Shown: positions 1 through 9,542 of the stretch, in pieces
How the letters are laid out: each line of letters begins with the position of its first letter
Numbering within the stretch: position 1 is the first letter of the stretch
Origin: Sphingopyxis sp. 2PD
GTDB taxonomy: Bacteria; Pseudomonadota; Alphaproteobacteria; Sphingomonadales; Sphingomonadaceae
Length of the DNA stretch: 47,895 bases
NCBI RefSeq assembly: GCF_005503695.1
Contig: NZ_SCMU01000023.1
Span: forward strand, 1-47,895
Direction: 5' to 3'
Notes under the pieces: generated by a model
What the model was told of the DNA's origin: nothing
The model's input: only the letters and a program-made list of their open reading frames with translations
The model's database searches: none
Translations under genes and position numbers: made by a program

Positions 1-38
1 GGGGCGACGACAGTATTCGGACGAAACCGGCCCCGCGC

Positions 39-1178
39 CTATCCGTGCGGCTTGATCAGATATTTCTCGCCCGTGCGCTTCGCATTATAGGCCTGCGCCG
101 TATCGACATCGAGCGCGCCGGTCAGCGAAACTTCGTGGCTGTAGTGGCTCTTGAACGTCGTCGTCAGCTCGTCGACCACGCGCTTCCGCATCCGGCCCAC
201 GACCTCCGGCCCCGCCTTCGCCATGAAGGGGGTCAGCAGGAACCCGCCGAGCGCCCAGGTCAGGCCGAAGCTGCGCGCCGAGAAGGTCGTCGGCGACAGG
301 TCGAGCGCACCGTAGATATAGACCTGCTTGAACGCATCGGAACCATAGCGGCTGTATGTCGTCATCTTCTTGACCGCGGCGGCTTCCATCGCGGTCAGGA
401 TCTGTCCCGCCAGTTTGCCGCCGCCCGTTGCGTCGAAGCCGATCGTCGCGCCCGTCTCGACAATCGCGTCGACTAGCCGTTCCATGAAGTCGTCAGCGCT
501 GCTGTTGACGACATATTGCGCCCCGATGCCCCTCAATATGTCGACCTGCGCGTCGCTGCGCACGATGTTGACCAGCGGGATGCCGTCCTTCGCGCAAATC
601 TTCACGAGCATCTGGCCAAGGTTCGACGCCGCTGCGGTGTGGACGATCGCGCTATGGCCTTCCATGCGCATCGTCTCGGTAAAGGCGAGGCTGGTCAGCG
701 GGTTGACGAAGCATGACGCGCCGTCGGCGGGGTCGGTCCCGTCGGGCAGCGGCATGACCATCTGCACCGGCAGGCAGCGATATTCGGCGTACATCTCGCC
801 GCCGAGCAGCGCGACGGTCTTGCCGACCAGCGCCTGCGCCTCGGGCGATGCGCCCGCCGCGACGACGGTGCCGCATCCTTCGTTGCCGATCGCCATTGCT
901 TCGCCGACGCGTCCCGCCATCGCGCGCATGCCCGCGGGCGGCACATCGGCGGTGAGCACGGGCAGCCCGTCGCGCGTTGATGCGCGCGCGGTCGACATGT
1001 CGGCGCCGCCGAACAGCAGGCCAAGGTCCGACGGGTTGATCGGCGCGGCGAGCACCTTCACCAGCACCTCATGCGGCTTGGGCGTCGGCATCGGCCGCCG
1101 CGCCAGCGACACCTCGAGCTGGCCCTCGGGCTTCACGAGCGTCAGCATGGTGAGGTTGGTTTCAGGCAGGTCGGTCAT
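39..1178 (-). CDS. MDR-type zinc-free dehydrogenase / quinone oxidoreductase-like protein
   Basis: A 379-residue medium-chain dehydrogenase/reductase. The N-terminal GroES-like domain is seen as PHEVLVKVLAAPINPSDLG, followed by a Rossmann domain in which HTAAASNLGQMLVKICA takes the place of the usual glycine-rich turn. The structural-zinc cysteine cluster is absent, which fits the NAD(P)H:quinone reductase/crotonyl-CoA reductase side of the family rather than zinc alcohol dehydrogenases. The ATG at 1178 is chosen because GGGAG sits at a normal spacing upstream; an in-frame ATG at 1250 would read through the palindrome-bearing intergenic region. It is the last gene after cysD-cysNC-cysQ on the same strand, but a strong palindrome separates it from cysQ, so co-transcription is uncertain. 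The substrate cannot be told from sequence. Confidence 0.85.
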   Translation of the reverse strand: MTDLPETNLTMLTLVKPEGQLEVSLARRPMPTPKPHEVLVKVLAAPINPSDLGLLFGGADMSTARASTRDGLPVLTADVPPAGMRAMAGRVGEAMAIGNEGCGTVVAAGASPEAQALVGKTVALLGGEMYAEYRCLPVQMVMPLPDGTDPADGASCFVNPLTSLAFTETMRMEGHSAIVHTAAASNLGQMLVKICAKDGIPLVNIVRSDAQVDILRGIGAQYVVNSSADDFMERLVDAIVETGATIGFDATGGGKLAGQILTAMEAAAVKKMTTYSRYGSDAFKQVYIYGALDLSPTTFSARSFGLTWALGGFLLTPFMAKAGPEVVGRMRKRVVDELTTTFKSHYSHEVSLTGALDVDTAQAYNAKRTGEKYLIKPHG

Positions 1179-1255
1179 CGCAGGTCTCCCGGGTTCGGTT
1201 TCTTGATGAAACGGATTACGGTGTTGCGCCGAGACTGGCAACCTCTCCATAACCA

Positions 1256-1281
1256 GTCATCCCGGCAAAGGCCGGGATGAC
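1256..1281. terminator. Perfect GC-rich palindrome between cysQ and the dehydrogenase gene
   Basis: GTCATCCCGGC and GCCGGGATGAC form an 11-bp perfect stem with a 4-nt AAAG loop. It starts 2 nt after the cysQ stop. There is no clear U-tract on either strand, so it is either a REP-type intergenic palindrome or a weak terminator/RNA-stabilising hairpin at the end of the cys operon. Type is uncertain. Confidence 0.6.
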
Positions 1282-1283
1282 AA

Positions 1284-2027
1284 TCATGAGGCTGGGCGAT
1301 ATTCCGCGGCGAGCCGCAGTACCTCGTCCGCGAGCCCGGCGCGGCAGATCAGCAGGTCGGGCAGGTAGGTATCCGCATTATTGTAGCGGATCGGCGCCCC
1401 ATCGACGCGGCTGACGTGCAGCCCTGCCGCCTGCGCAACCGCGACCGGCGCGCAATTGTCCCATTCATACTGGCCGCCGGTGTGCAGGTAGATGTCGGCC
1501 TCACCGCGCACGACGGCCATCGCTTTTGCCCCTGCCGACCCCATGCCGACCAGTTCGGCGCCGATCCTTTCGGCGACGAACACCGCTTCGGCTGCGGGCC
1601 GCGTGCGGCTGACCAGCATCCGTAGCGGACTATTCGCGGGGCGGAGCGGAACCGGCGCGCCCGACGTCAGCGTGATTCCGAGCCCGGGCAGCGCGACCGC
1701 GCCGACCGTCGCCACGCCATCGACAGCGAGCGCGACATGCACCGCCCAATCGTCGCGTCCCTCGCCATATTCGCGCGTACCGTCGAGCGGGTCGATGATC
1801 CACACCCGGCGATGCGCCAACCGCGCGGCGCTGTCCTTTTCCTCTTCGGACAGGATCGCATCGTCGGGGCGTGCCGCGCGCAGTTCGCGGCACAGCATCG
1901 CGTTGGCCGCAGCATCGCCCGCCTGCCCCAGCGCCTTGCCATCCAAACCTTCGGCCCGCAGCGCCAGCAGGATCGCGCCCGCCGCCGTAGCGAGCCGTTC
2001 GGCCAGTTGGTCGTCGGTTTCGGTCAT
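1284..2027 (-). CDS. cysQ: 3'(2'),5'-bisphosphate nucleotidase CysQ
   Basis: A 247-residue inositol-monophosphatase-superfamily protein that dephosphorylates 3'-phosphoadenosine 5'-phosphate (PAP) to AMP, removing an inhibitory by-product of sulfate assimilation. The metal-binding motifs are clear: SEEEKD near residue 60, IDPLDGTREY near residue 77, and YEWDNCAPVAVAQAAG near residue 190. The length is normal for CysQ. The ATG at 2027 is taken because an earlier in-frame start would translate one arm of the intergenic inverted repeat. It follows cysNC at 145 bp on the same strand, which matches its role of recycling PAP made from the PAPS generated by the CysC domain. Confidence 0.93.
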   Translation of the reverse strand: MTETDDQLAERLATAAGAILLALRAEGLDGKALGQAGDAAANAMLCRELRAARPDDAILSEEEKDSAARLAHRRVWIIDPLDGTREYGEGRDDWAVHVALAVDGVATVGAVALPGLGITLTSGAPVPLRPANSPLRMLVSRTRPAAEAVFVAERIGAELVGMGSAGAKAMAVVRGEADIYLHTGGQYEWDNCAPVAVAQAAGLHVSRVDGAPIRYNNADTYLPDLLICRAGLADEVLRLAAEYRPAS

Positions 2028-2049
2028 GTCGATAACGAACCTTGCTTTG

Positions 2050-2153
2050 TTCCCCTGCGAAGACAGGGGCCCATCACCGGCACCATCGTTGCCCAACCAA
2101 GCTCGCTGGCGAGACGCACGGGTCGGAGATGGACCCCTGCCTTCGCAGGGGAA
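2050..2153. repeat. Paired inverted repeat (REP/BIME-like) between cysNC and cysQ
   Basis: Arm 2050-2075 and arm 2128-2153 are inverted copies with two mismatches, each built around CCCCTGCGAAG and CAGGGG. Each arm is also a small hairpin (CCCCTG...CAGGGG) by itself. The two-arm layout, location in an intergenic gap and lack of coding content fit a REP-like element inserted in the cys operon. Confidence 0.75.
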
Positions 2154-2172
2154 CGGAAAAAGTCGGCTACCT

Positions 2173-4074
2173 TCATCCCAGCAAGCGATCGATGATGACG
2201 TCGGCTGCTTGCTCGGGCGTCATCGCAGTTGTGTCGATACGAATTTCGGGATTCTCGGGCGCCTCATAGGGGCTGTCGATGCCGGTGAAATTCTTGAGCT
2301 GCCCGGCGCGCGCCTTTTTGTATAGGCCTTTAACGTCGCGGCGTTCGGCCTCCGCGAGCGGCGTATCGATGAAGATTTCGATGAACTCGCCCTCGGGTAG
2401 CATCGACCGCACCATCTCGCGCTCGGCGCGGAACGGCGAAATGAACGCGGTGATGACGATCAGCCCCGCATCGGTCATCAGCTTCGCGACCTCGCCGACG
2501 CGGCGTATGTTTTCGATCCGGTCCGCCTCGGTAAAGCCCAGGTCACGGTTCAGCCCGTGCCGGACATTGTCGCCGTCGAGCAGGAAGCTGTGCCGGTTCA
2601 TCCGGTGCAGCTTCTTTTCGACGAGGTTGGCGATCGTAGACTTGCCCGATCCCGACAGGCCGGTGAACCAGAGCAGCGCGGGCTTCTGGTTCTTGAGGTC
2701 CGACCGCATCTCGCGGCTGATGTCGGTCGCCTGCCAGTGGACATTCTGCGCCCGCCGGAGGCTGAAGTGCAGCATCCCCGCGGCGACCGTTGCGTTCGTA
2801 AGTTTGTCGATCAGGATAAAGCCGCCAAGCGTCCGGTTGTCGCCATAGGCCTCGAACACAATCGGCTTGTCGGTCGAGATTTCGACAACGCCGATGCCGT
2901 TAAGGTCGAGCGTCTTCGCCGCCAGATGGTCGAGCGTATTGACGTTGATCTCGTACTTCGGCGCCTGCACCGTCGCCGAGACGCTCTGTGTCGCGAGCTT
3001 CAGCCAATAGGCGCGCCCCGGGATCATCGCCTCGTCCGCCATCCAGACGAGCGTTGCCTCGAACTGGTCGGCGGCTTCAGGAGGATTGTCCGCCGCCGCG
3101 ATGACATCGCCACGCGAGCAATCAACCTCGTCGGCCAGCGTCAACGTGACCGACTGGCCCGCGACGGCCTCGCCCAAGTCGCCGTCGAGGGTAACGATCC
3201 GATCGACCGTCGTCGTTTTGCCGCTCGGCAGGATGCGTACGGCATCGCCGGGGCGAACCTTGCCGCTCGCAAGCTGGCCCGAGAAGCCGCGGAAATCGAG
3301 GTTCGGGCGGTTAACCCATTGCACCGGCAGGCGGAACGGCTTCGCTTCGTCGGCGGCGGCGCCGATCTCGACATTTTCGAGATGCTCGATCAGTGCGGGC
3401 CCATTGAACCAAGGCATATTGTCCGACAGCGCGGTGATATTGTCGCCCTTGAAGCCCGAGATCGGGATCGCGGTGAAGTTGGTGATGCCAATCTCGCTCG
3501 CAAACGCCCGATAGCTCAGCAAAATGCGCTCAAACACGGTCTTGTCATAACCGACAAGGTCCATCTTGTTCACCGCCAGCACGATATGCTTGATGCCGAT
3601 CAGATGCGCGAGGAAGCTGTGGCGTCGCGTCTGAGTCAGCACGCCCTTGCGCGCGTCGATCAGGATCACGGCGAGGTCGGCGGTCGAGGCGCCGGTGACC
3701 ATGTTGCGCGTATATTGCTCATGCCCCGGCGTGTCGGCGACGATGAACTTGCGCTTCTCGGTCGTGAAAAAGCGATACGCGACGTCGATCGTGATCCCCT
3801 GCTCGCGCTCGGCGGCGAGGCCATCGACGAGCAAGGCGAAGTCAATCTCCTGCCCCTGCGTGCCGACGCGCTTGCTGTCGGCTTCGAGCGCGGCGAGCTG
3901 GTCCTCAAAGATCATCTTCGAGTCATAGAGCAGCCGCCCGATCAGCGTCGATTTGCCGTCGTCGACCGAACCGCAGGTTATGAAGCGCAGCAGCGATTTC
4001 TTCTCATGCCCCGCGAGATAGGCGTCGATATCCTCGGCGATCAGCGCGTCGGTGACGTAAACAGGATCGGTCAT
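2173..4074 (-). CDS. cysNC: Bifunctional sulfate adenylyltransferase subunit 1 / adenylylsulfate kinase (CysNC fusion)
   Basis: A 633-residue fusion. The N-terminal EF-Tu-like GTPase (CysN) drives APS synthesis with CysD: P-loop GSVDDGKST at residues 35-43, DTPGHEQY switch motif and NKMD guanine-specificity motif. The C-terminal APS kinase (CysC) phosphorylates APS to PAPS: P-loop GLSGSGKST near residues 470-478, then [11 protein letters not shown] and [13 protein letters not shown]. Fused CysNC is common in alphaproteobacteria, and this length is typical. The start codon overlaps the cysD stop by one base (TGATG), so translation is probably coupled. No sulfite- or PAPS-reductase genes lie in this window. 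Confidence 0.97.
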   Translation of the reverse strand: MTDPVYVTDALIAEDIDAYLAGHEKKSLLRFITCGSVDDGKSTLIGRLLYDSKMIFEDQLAALEADSKRVGTQGQEIDFALLVDGLAAEREQGITIDVAYRFFTTEKRKFIVADTPGHEQYTRNMVTGASTADLAVILIDARKGVLTQTRRHSFLAHLIGIKHIVLAVNKMDLVGYDKTVFERILLSYRAFASEIGITNFTAIPISGFKGDNITALSDNMPWFNGPALIEHLENVEIGAAADEAKPFRLPVQWVNRPNLDFRGFSGQLASGKVRPGDAVRILPSGKTTTVDRIVTLDGDLGEAVAGQSVTLTLADEVDCSRGDVIAAADNPPEAADQFEATLVWMADEAMIPGRAYWLKLATQSVSATVQAPKYEINVNTLDHLAAKTLDLNGIGVVEISTDKPIVFEAYGDNRTLGGFILIDKLTNATVAAGMLHFSLRRAQNVHWQATDISREMRSDLKNQKPALLWFTGLSGSGKSTIANLVEKKLHRMNRHSFLLDGDNVRHGLNRDLGFTEADRIENIRRVGEVAKLMTDAGLIVITAFISPFRAEREMVRSMLPEGEFIEIFIDTPLAEAERRDVKGLYKKARAGQLKNFTGIDSPYEAPENPEIRIDTTAMTPEQAADVIIDRLLG

Positions 4075-4979
4075 CAGAAATACCCCTCCTGCTTCTTCTT
4101 CTCCATGCTGGCGTCACCGCCGTCCTTGTCGATGATGCGACCCTGCCGTTCGCTCGTCGTCGTCAGCAGCATCTCCTGAATGACCTCGCTCAGCGTGCTG
4201 GCCTCGCTCTCGACCGCGCCGGTGAGCGGGTAGCAGCCAAGGGTGCGGAAGCGCACCGAGCGCTCGACCGGCACCTCGCCATCCTTCAACGGAAAGCGCT
4301 CATCATCGACCATCAGCAACAGTCCGTCGCGCTCCACCGTCGGGCGCGGCGCGGCAAAATAGAGCGGCACGATCGGGATATTTTCGCGCGCGATATATTG
4401 CCAGATGTCGAGCTCGGTCCAGTTCGAGATCGGGAAGACGCGGATGCTCTCCCCCTTCGCCTTGCGGGCGTTGTAGAGGTTCCACAGCTCGGGCCGCTGC
4501 TTCTTGGGATCCCAGCCATAGCTCGCGGTGCGGAACGAGAAAATCCGCTCCTTCGCCCGGCTCTTTTCCTCGTCGCGGCGCGCGCCGCCGAAAGCGACGT
4601 CGAAACCATAGAGATCAAGCGCCTGCTTGAGCCCCTCGGTCTTCCACATGTCGGTGTGCAGCGGGCCATGATCGAACGGATTGATCCCGCGCTCCTTCGC
4701 CTCGGGGTTCTGATAGACGATCAGCTCCATGCCCGATTCCGCGGCCATCCGGTCGCGCAATTCGTACATCGCCTTGAACTTCCACGTCGTATCGACGTGC
4801 AGCAACGGGAACGGCGGCGGCGAAGGATAAAAGGCCTTGCGCGCCAAATGCAGCATCACCGCGCTGTCCTTGCCCACGCTGTAGAGCATCACGGGCTTGG
4901 CCGCGTCGGCCATCACTTCGCGCATGATATGAATGCTCTCGGCCTCGAGCCGGTCGAGATGGGTCAGCGTATCGATCAT
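4074..4979 (-). CDS. cysD: Sulfate adenylyltransferase subunit 2
   Basis: A 301-residue PP-loop ATP pyrophosphatase that makes adenosine 5'-phosphosulfate from ATP and sulfate in complex with CysN. The PP-motif [15 protein letters not shown] is near residue 40, followed by [11 protein letters not shown] and the conserved [18 protein letters not shown]. The ATG at 4979 gives the same length as the E. coli enzyme and has a purine-rich AAGGG stretch upstream; the ATG at 5000 would add seven unconserved residues. It is the first cys gene of the operon, 81 bp after the LysR gene on the same strand. Confidence 0.96.
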   Translation of the reverse strand: MIDTLTHLDRLEAESIHIMREVMADAAKPVMLYSVGKDSAVMLHLARKAFYPSPPPFPLLHVDTTWKFKAMYELRDRMAAESGMELIVYQNPEAKERGINPFDHGPLHTDMWKTEGLKQALDLYGFDVAFGGARRDEEKSRAKERIFSFRTASYGWDPKKQRPELWNLYNARKAKGESIRVFPISNWTELDIWQYIARENIPIVPLYFAAPRPTVERDGLLLMVDDERFPLKDGEVPVERSVRFRTLGCYPLTGAVESEASTLSEVIQEMLLTTTSERQGRIIDKDGGDASMEKKKQEGYF

Positions 4980-5060
4980 GCCCCGCCCTTGCCTCTCCAT
5001 CTCAGGACGATCAAGCTGTATGGCCTTTTACCCGTGCAAGCCAGACTTGTGAGGTCGGCG

Positions 5061-5963
5061 TCACGCCGCGGTATCGACGCGGGTCCGTCGCCAATCGGCG
5101 GCAATGGCCCGCACGGTGTCGCGGGCATGCGCCAGCCGCGGATCGACATCGGGCAGCGAAGCCCATGCCGGATCGACGATCAACCCCAGCTCGCGCCGGA
5201 AATCATAACCGGTGACTTTCAGTGGGACGATGCCTTCGATCGCCAGCGACACCGGCGCGGTGGTGATGCCGATCCCCGCGGCCACCATGCGCAGGCAACG
5301 CTCGTCGCTCTCGCTGCGCAGGGCAAAGCGCGGGCGTACGCCGTGGCGCGTGAAGAAGCGGCTCGTCGCGCCTAGAAATTCGCACGAGCGGCGCGCGATC
5401 ATCGTTTCGGCGGCCAATTCCTCGGGACCGACCGCGATACGCCCCGCCAGCGGATGATCCGCCGCGATGAACATGGCGAGCGGCTCGTCATAGAGCGGGA
5501 CCACATGTGCGCCTTGCTCACCCGTTCGCAGCGGCACCAGCGCCATGTTGATCCGCCCGCTGCCGAGTGCGGCGCGCAACTCGGAATCGCTGTTTTCAAT
5601 GATCTCGATGGCAAAGCCGGGTCGCAAGGCGGCGATGATCGCTTGCAACAACTCGGCGGGCGCCGAGCGGATCACGCCGAATTTCAGCTCGGTCACCGAC
5701 CGGTCGCTATCGCGGCCGAAATCATCGGCCGCCTTGAAACCGCGCTCCAGGTCGCGTGCGATCGGCAGGAAGCGCCCGCCCGCCTCGGTCAGGCGGATCT
5801 GGCGCCGGTTGCGGATGAACAGCGGCGCTCCGGTCAGCTTTTCCAGTTCGGCGACCCCGGCGGACAGCGCCGGTTGCGTCACGCGGATTCGCAGAGCGGC
5901 TTGGGTGAAGCTGCCGGCATCGACGACGGCCAGGAACTGACGGATATGCGCACGCTTTATCAT
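5061..5963 (-). CDS. LysR-family transcriptional regulator
   Basis: A 300-residue LysR regulator. The N-terminal winged helix-turn-helix is seen as IRQFLAVVDAGSFTQAALRI and TQPALSAGVAELEKLTGAPLF (residues 7-50), followed by a periplasmic-binding-like effector domain from about residue 90. The N-terminal sequence is unlike CysB, so despite lying just upstream of cysD it is not assigned to cysteine control. It is divergent from the isovaleryl-CoA dehydrogenase gene (98-bp gap), the classical arrangement for a LysR regulator and its target. A perfect inverted repeat overlaps its own start codon. It could control the catabolic operon, the cys operon, or both; effector unknown. Confidence 0.9.
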   Translation of the reverse strand: MIKRAHIRQFLAVVDAGSFTQAALRIRVTQPALSAGVAELEKLTGAPLFIRNRRQIRLTEAGGRFLPIARDLERGFKAADDFGRDSDRSVTELKFGVIRSAPAELLQAIIAALRPGFAIEIIENSDSELRAALGSGRINMALVPLRTGEQGAHVVPLYDEPLAMFIAADHPLAGRIAVGPEELAAETMIARRSCEFLGATSRFFTRHGVRPRFALRSESDERCLRMVAAGIGITTAPVSLAIEGIVPLKVTGYDFRRELGLIVDPAWASLPDVDPRLAHARDTVRAIAADWRRTRVDTAA

Positions 5964-5987
5964 AGATTTTACTTATGCGAAATCTAT
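5962..5987. promoter_or_regulatory. Candidate LysR operator overlapping the regulator start codon
   Basis: ATAGATTT (5962-5969) and AAATCTAT (5980-5987) form a perfect 8-bp inverted repeat with a 10-nt spacer. The T-N11-A core expected of LysR boxes is present. The left arm includes two bases of the LysR ATG, so binding would block the start region and suggests autoregulation. Function is inferred. Confidence 0.55.
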
Positions 5988-6061
5988 CGACCTTTCAATT
6001 TCCATATGCTGGACAAATCGGGCAGTATCGCGCCCGTCCTTCCTCAACCGATAGGTCCCCC

Positions 6062-7231
6062 ATGCGCGCCACCCCCGATTTCGATTTCGCGCTCGGCGAA
6101 ACCGCCGACATGATCCGCGATACCACCGCCCGCTTTGCCGACGAACAGATCGCACCGCTCGCCGCCAAGGCCGACGCCGACGACTGGTTCCCGCGCGACG
6201 AACTGTGGACGCAGATGGGCGAGCTCGGGCTCCACGGTATCACCGTCGAGGAAGAATTTGGCGGCCTCGGCCTCGGCTATCTCGAACATGTCATCGCAGT
6301 CGAAGAAGTCAGCCGCGCCAGCGCCGCGATCGGCCTGTCCTACGGCGCGCACTCGAACCTGTGCGTCAATCAAATCCGCCGCTGGGGCAATGCCGAGCAA
6401 AAGGCGAAATATCTGCCCAAGCTGATTTCGGGCGAACATGTCGGCAGCCTCGCGATGTCCGAGGCGGGCGCGGGCAGCGATGTCGTTTCGATGAAGCTGA
6501 AGGCCGACAAAGTTCAGGGCGGCTATGTCCTCAACGGCACCAAATTCTGGATCACCAACGCAAGCCATGCCGACACGCTGGTCGTCTATGCCAAGACGTC
6601 GCCTGACGCGGGATCGCGCGGCATCACCGCCTTCCTGATCGAAAAGGACATGCCGGGGTTCAGTATCGGGCAAAAGATCGACAAGGTCGGCATGCGCGGT
6701 TCGCCTACCGCCGAGCTCGTCTTCACCGATTGCGAAGTGTCCGAAGAACAGGTGATGGGGCCCGAGAATGGCGGCGTCGGCGTGCTGATGTCGGGGCTCG
6801 ACTATGAGCGCGTCGTGCTCGCCGGGCTCCAGCTTGGCATCATACAGGCGTGCCTCGACACCGTCATTCCCTATGTCCGCGAGCGCAAGCAGTTCGGCAA
6901 GCCGATCGGTTCGTTCCAGCTGATGCAGGCAAAGGTCGCCGACATGTATGTCATGCTCCAGTCGGCGCGATCCTATGTGTATAACGTCGCCAAAGCGTGC
7001 GATGCCGGGCAGACGACGCGCTTCGACGCCGCGGGCGCGATCCTGCTCGCGAGCGAGAATGCGGTGAAGGTCGCTGGCGAAGCAATTCAGGCATTGGGTG
7101 GTGCGGGCTATACCAAGGACTGGCCGGTCGAGCGCTACTGGCGCGACGCCAAGCTGCTCGACATCGGCGCGGGCACCAACGAGATCCGCCGCATGCTGAT
7201 CGGCCGCGAACTGATCGGCGCCGGGGCATGA
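6062..7231 (+). CDS. liuA: Isovaleryl-CoA dehydrogenase
   Basis: A 389-residue FAD-dependent acyl-CoA dehydrogenase that oxidises isovaleryl-CoA to 3-methylcrotonyl-CoA in leucine breakdown. The catalytic glutamate is in GLDYERVVLAG (Glu249), the position special to isovaleryl-CoA dehydrogenases. At the position where medium-chain enzymes carry their catalytic Glu, the sequence reads IGAGTNEIRR with no Glu, which confirms the subtype. Other family marks: LAMSEAGAGSDVVSMKLKA and FWITNASHAD. The ATG at 6062 gives the standard N-terminus. Its stop overlaps the next ATG (ATGA, 7228-7231), beginning a chain of coupled genes that contains both methylcrotonyl-CoA carboxylase subunits. Confidence 0.95.
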   Translation: MRATPDFDFALGETADMIRDTTARFADEQIAPLAAKADADDWFPRDELWTQMGELGLHGITVEEEFGGLGLGYLEHVIAVEEVSRASAAIGLSYGAHSNLCVNQIRRWGNAEQKAKYLPKLISGEHVGSLAMSEAGAGSDVVSMKLKADKVQGGYVLNGTKFWITNASHADTLVVYAKTSPDAGSRGITAFLIEKDMPGFSIGQKIDKVGMRGSPTAELVFTDCEVSEEQVMGPENGGVGVLMSGLDYERVVLAGLQLGIIQACLDTVIPYVRERKQFGKPIGSFQLMQAKVADMYVMLQSARSYVYNVAKACDAGQTTRFDAAGAILLASENAVKVAGEAIQALGGAGYTKDWPVERYWRDAKLLDIGAGTNEIRRMLIGRELIGAGA

Positions 7232-7578
7232 TCTGGCTCTGGCTGTCGGCAGCCTTCATGGCGACGACGGCACTCGTGCATGGCGCGCTCGGCGAAAAGC
7301 GGTTGATCCAGCCGCTGCTCGCACTCGATCAAGGCATCATGGCGGTCGACCTCGCGCGCCGCGTATTTCGCTTTGCCTGGCACGCGATGTCGCTGCTGAT
7401 GCTGGTCTCGGCGGCCACGGTGGTGTGGCCGGGGACGCCACGCGCGCTGATCCTGTTGGTCGGCGCGGCATGGGTCGCGGTCGGTCTGGCCGATGCCTTC
7501 TATACCCGCGGGCGGCACATCGGCTGGCCGATCCTGACCGCGTCGGGCGTGTTCGCGATCTTGGGCGCGGCAGCGTGA
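7228..7578 (+). CDS. Small integral membrane protein, unknown function (116 aa)
   Basis: Four predicted membrane segments (about residues 2-20, 48-66, 70-88 and 97-114). A histidine lies in or near segment 1 (LVHGALGE, His18) and another in segment 2 (FAWHAMS); intramembrane histidines like these can bind metal or haem, but that is only a thought. The ATG at 7228 overlaps the liuA stop by ATGA, and its own stop overlaps the next gene start by GTGA, so it is translated as part of the leucine catabolic operon. I recognise no characterised family. A role in uptake or membrane association of the pathway would be inference. Confidence 0.75.
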   Translation: MIWLWLSAAFMATTALVHGALGEKRLIQPLLALDQGIMAVDLARRVFRFAWHAMSLLMLVSAATVVWPGTPRALILLVGAAWVAVGLADAFYTRGRHIGWPILTASGVFAILGAAA

Positions 7579-7868
7579 ACGATACGCTGCTCACCGCCCT
7601 GCAATATTATGGCGCTGGCGCGTCGACGCTGGCGGCGTTGATCGTGTCGCTAAACCTCGGACGGCGCCGCACCGGCTGGGCGTTCGTGATCTTTGTGACC
7701 AGCAGCATCGCGCTGATTGTATGGGGTTTTCTGCAACCCGATAGCGAGGGCATCGGCTGGCAGAATATCGCGCTGCTCATCATCAACGCGATCGGCGTCT
7801 ATCGTTACCTGATCCTGAAAGATACACCGGGTGATCCGGACGAAAAGCGGGGAGAGACTGAACAGTGA
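7575..7868 (+). CDS. Small integral membrane protein, unknown function (97 aa)
   Basis: Three predicted membrane helices (about residues 8-24, 35-51 and 62-80) and a charged cytosolic tail ([15 protein letters not shown]). The last helix, [17 protein letters not shown], recalls the three-helix units of PnuC/SemiSWEET-type carriers in general character only; no assignment is made. The start is the GTG at 7575, forced by the GTGA overlap with the previous stop. Its stop in turn overlaps the GTG of the carboxyltransferase gene. Tight coupling on both sides argues that it is real and works with the operon. Confidence 0.7.
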   Translation: MNDTLLTALQYYGAGASTLAALIVSLNLGRRRTGWAFVIFVTSSIALIVWGFLQPDSEGIGWQNIALLIINAIGVYRYLILKDTPGDPDEKRGETEQ

Positions 7869-9463
7869 GCGCACCGGTTCTTGGCACCAATGTCGATCCC
7901 GACAGCGACGAATTTCGCACCCGCGCCGCGCACAACCGCGCGCTGAAGGACGAGCTGTGCGCACGCGTTGCCGAAGCCGCGCTGGGCGGCAATGAAAAGT
8001 CGCGCGAGCGGCACACGAGCCGCGGCAAGCTACTCCCGCGCGAGCGCGTCGAGCGGCTGCTCGATCCGGGTTCGCCGTTTCTGGAAATCGGGCAGCTTGC
8101 CGCCAATGACCTTTATGACGGTGAAGTGCCGGGCGCCGGGCTGATCTGCGGGATCGGTCGCGTGTCGGGGCGTCAATGCATGATCGTGTGCAACGACGCG
8201 ACGGTGAAGGGCGGTACTTATTATCCGCTGACCGTGAAGAAACATCTGCGGGCGCAGGAAATCGCGCTCGAGAACCGCCTGCCGTGCATCTATCTGGTCG
8301 ACAGCGGCGGCGCGAACCTGCCGCATCAGGATCAGGTGTTTCCCGACCGCGACCATTTCGGGCGCATCTTTTTCAATCAGGCGAATATGTCGGCGAAGCG
8401 CATCCCGCAGATCGCCTGCGTCATGGGCAGCTGCACCGCGGGCGGCGCCTATGTCCCCGCAATGTCCGACGAAACCGTCATCGTGCGCAACCAGGGCACG
8501 ATCTTCCTCGCCGGCCCGCCGCTGGTGAAGGCCGCGACGGGCGAGGAAATCAGCGCCGAGGATCTTGGCGGCGGCGACCTGCATGCGAAGAAATCGGGCG
8601 TCGTCGATCATCTCGCCGAAAATGACGAGCATGCGCTGACCATCGTGCGCGACATTGTCAGCCATCTAGGCGCCGACACCGGGTTCGACGTCGCGCTGAA
8701 AGACCCGCGCCCGCCCAAATATGATCCCGAGCAGCTCTACGGTGTCGTCCCTGACGATGTCCGCGCACCATATGACGTGCACGAAGTCATTGCGCGCATC
8801 GTCGACGGCAGCGAGTTCCACGAGTTCAAGGCGAATTATGGCGCCACCCTGGTTTGTGGCTTCGCCCACATCTGGGGCATCCCGGTCGCGATCCTCGCGA
8901 ACAATGGCGTGCTGTTCAGCGAATCTGCGGTCAAGGGCGCGCATTTCATCGAGCTGGCGCAGCAACGCCACATTCCCCTGCTCTTCCTCCAGAATATCAG
9001 CGGCTTCATGGTCGGCGGCAAATATGAAGCCGAAGGGATCGCCAAGCATGGCGCCAAGCTGGTGACCGCGGTGGCGACGGCGACGGTGCCGAAGATCACT
9101 GTGCTGATCGGCGGGAGCTTCGGGGCAGGCAATTACGGCATGTGCGGCCGCGCCTATTCGCCGCGCTTCCTGTTCACCTGGCCTAATGCGCGGATCAGCG
9201 TGATGGGCGGCGAGCAGGCCGCGTCGGTGCTAGCAACCGTCCACCGCGACGCCGAAAAATGGACCCCCGAAGAGGCCGCAGCCTTCAAGGCACCGATCCG
9301 CCAGAAATATGAGGATGAGGGCAACCCGTATCACGCGACCGCGCGGCTGTGGGATGACGGCATCATCGACCCTGCGCAGACCCGCGACGTGCTTGGGCTG
9401 GCCTTTTCCGCAACGCTGAACGCCCCGGTCGGGGACCGCGGCTTTGGGGTGTTCAGGATGTGA
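7865..9463 (+). CDS. liuB: 3-Methylcrotonyl-CoA carboxylase, beta (carboxyltransferase) subunit
   Basis: A 532-residue carboxyltransferase of the acyl-CoA carboxylase family, which transfers carboxyl from carboxybiotin to 3-methylcrotonyl-CoA to give 3-methylglutaconyl-CoA. Family signatures: [58 protein letters not shown] (typical of methylcrotonyl rather than propionyl enzymes), [16 protein letters not shown] and [21 protein letters not shown]. Length fits the MCC beta family. The GTG start overlaps the preceding stop (GTGA). Its partner alpha subunit is not directly adjacent: a DUF559 gene with flanking repeats lies between them. Confidence 0.95.
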   Translation: MSAPVLGTNVDPDSDEFRTRAAHNRALKDELCARVAEAALGGNEKSRERHTSRGKLLPRERVERLLDPGSPFLEIGQLAANDLYDGEVPGAGLICGIGRVSGRQCMIVCNDATVKGGTYYPLTVKKHLRAQEIALENRLPCIYLVDSGGANLPHQDQVFPDRDHFGRIFFNQANMSAKRIPQIACVMGSCTAGGAYVPAMSDETVIVRNQGTIFLAGPPLVKAATGEEISAEDLGGGDLHAKKSGVVDHLAENDEHALTIVRDIVSHLGADTGFDVALKDPRPPKYDPEQLYGVVPDDVRAPYDVHEVIARIVDGSEFHEFKANYGATLVCGFAHIWGIPVAILANNGVLFSESAVKGAHFIELAQQRHIPLLFLQNISGFMVGGKYEAEGIAKHGAKLVTAVATATVPKITVLIGGSFGAGNYGMCGRAYSPRFLFTWPNARISVMGGEQAASVLATVHRDAEKWTPEEAAAFKAPIRQKYEDEGNPYHATARLWDDGIIDPAQTRDVLGLAFSATLNAPVGDRGFGVFRM

Positions 9464-9484
9464 TGATGCTCTGCCGGAGGAAAG

Positions 9485-9535
9485 CGATCCTCCCCGGAAC
9501 GGGGAGGGGGACCATCCGAAGGATGGTGGAGGGGC
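9485..9535 (+). repeat. 51-nt palindromic repeat, copy 1
   Basis: Contains two nested hairpins, CTCCCC-GGAAC-GGGGAG and ACCATCC-GAA-GGATGGT. It matches the reverse complement of 9932-9982 at 49 of 51 positions; the two differences are in the hairpin loops. It fills most of the 79-bp gap after liuB. Its final GGTGGAGGGG lies 8 nt before the GTG of the DUF559 gene and serves as that gene's ribosome binding site. Confidence 0.9.
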
Positions 9536-9542
9536 GCCCTCG

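Noticed and set aside
2557..4179. A 540-codon plus-strand open frame opposite cysNC
   Set aside because: Composition is that of an antisense shadow; CysNC on the other strand is beyond doubt.
5061..5963. LysR regulator as CysB because it is next to cysD
   Set aside because: The helix-turn-helix and N-terminal sequence do not resemble CysB, and the gene is divergent from a catabolic gene with an operator in that gap.
9444..9542. N-terminal extension of the DUF559 protein from the ATG at 9444
   Set aside because: It starts within liuB and translates the palindromic repeat; the GTG at 9543 fits family length and has a good ribosome binding site.
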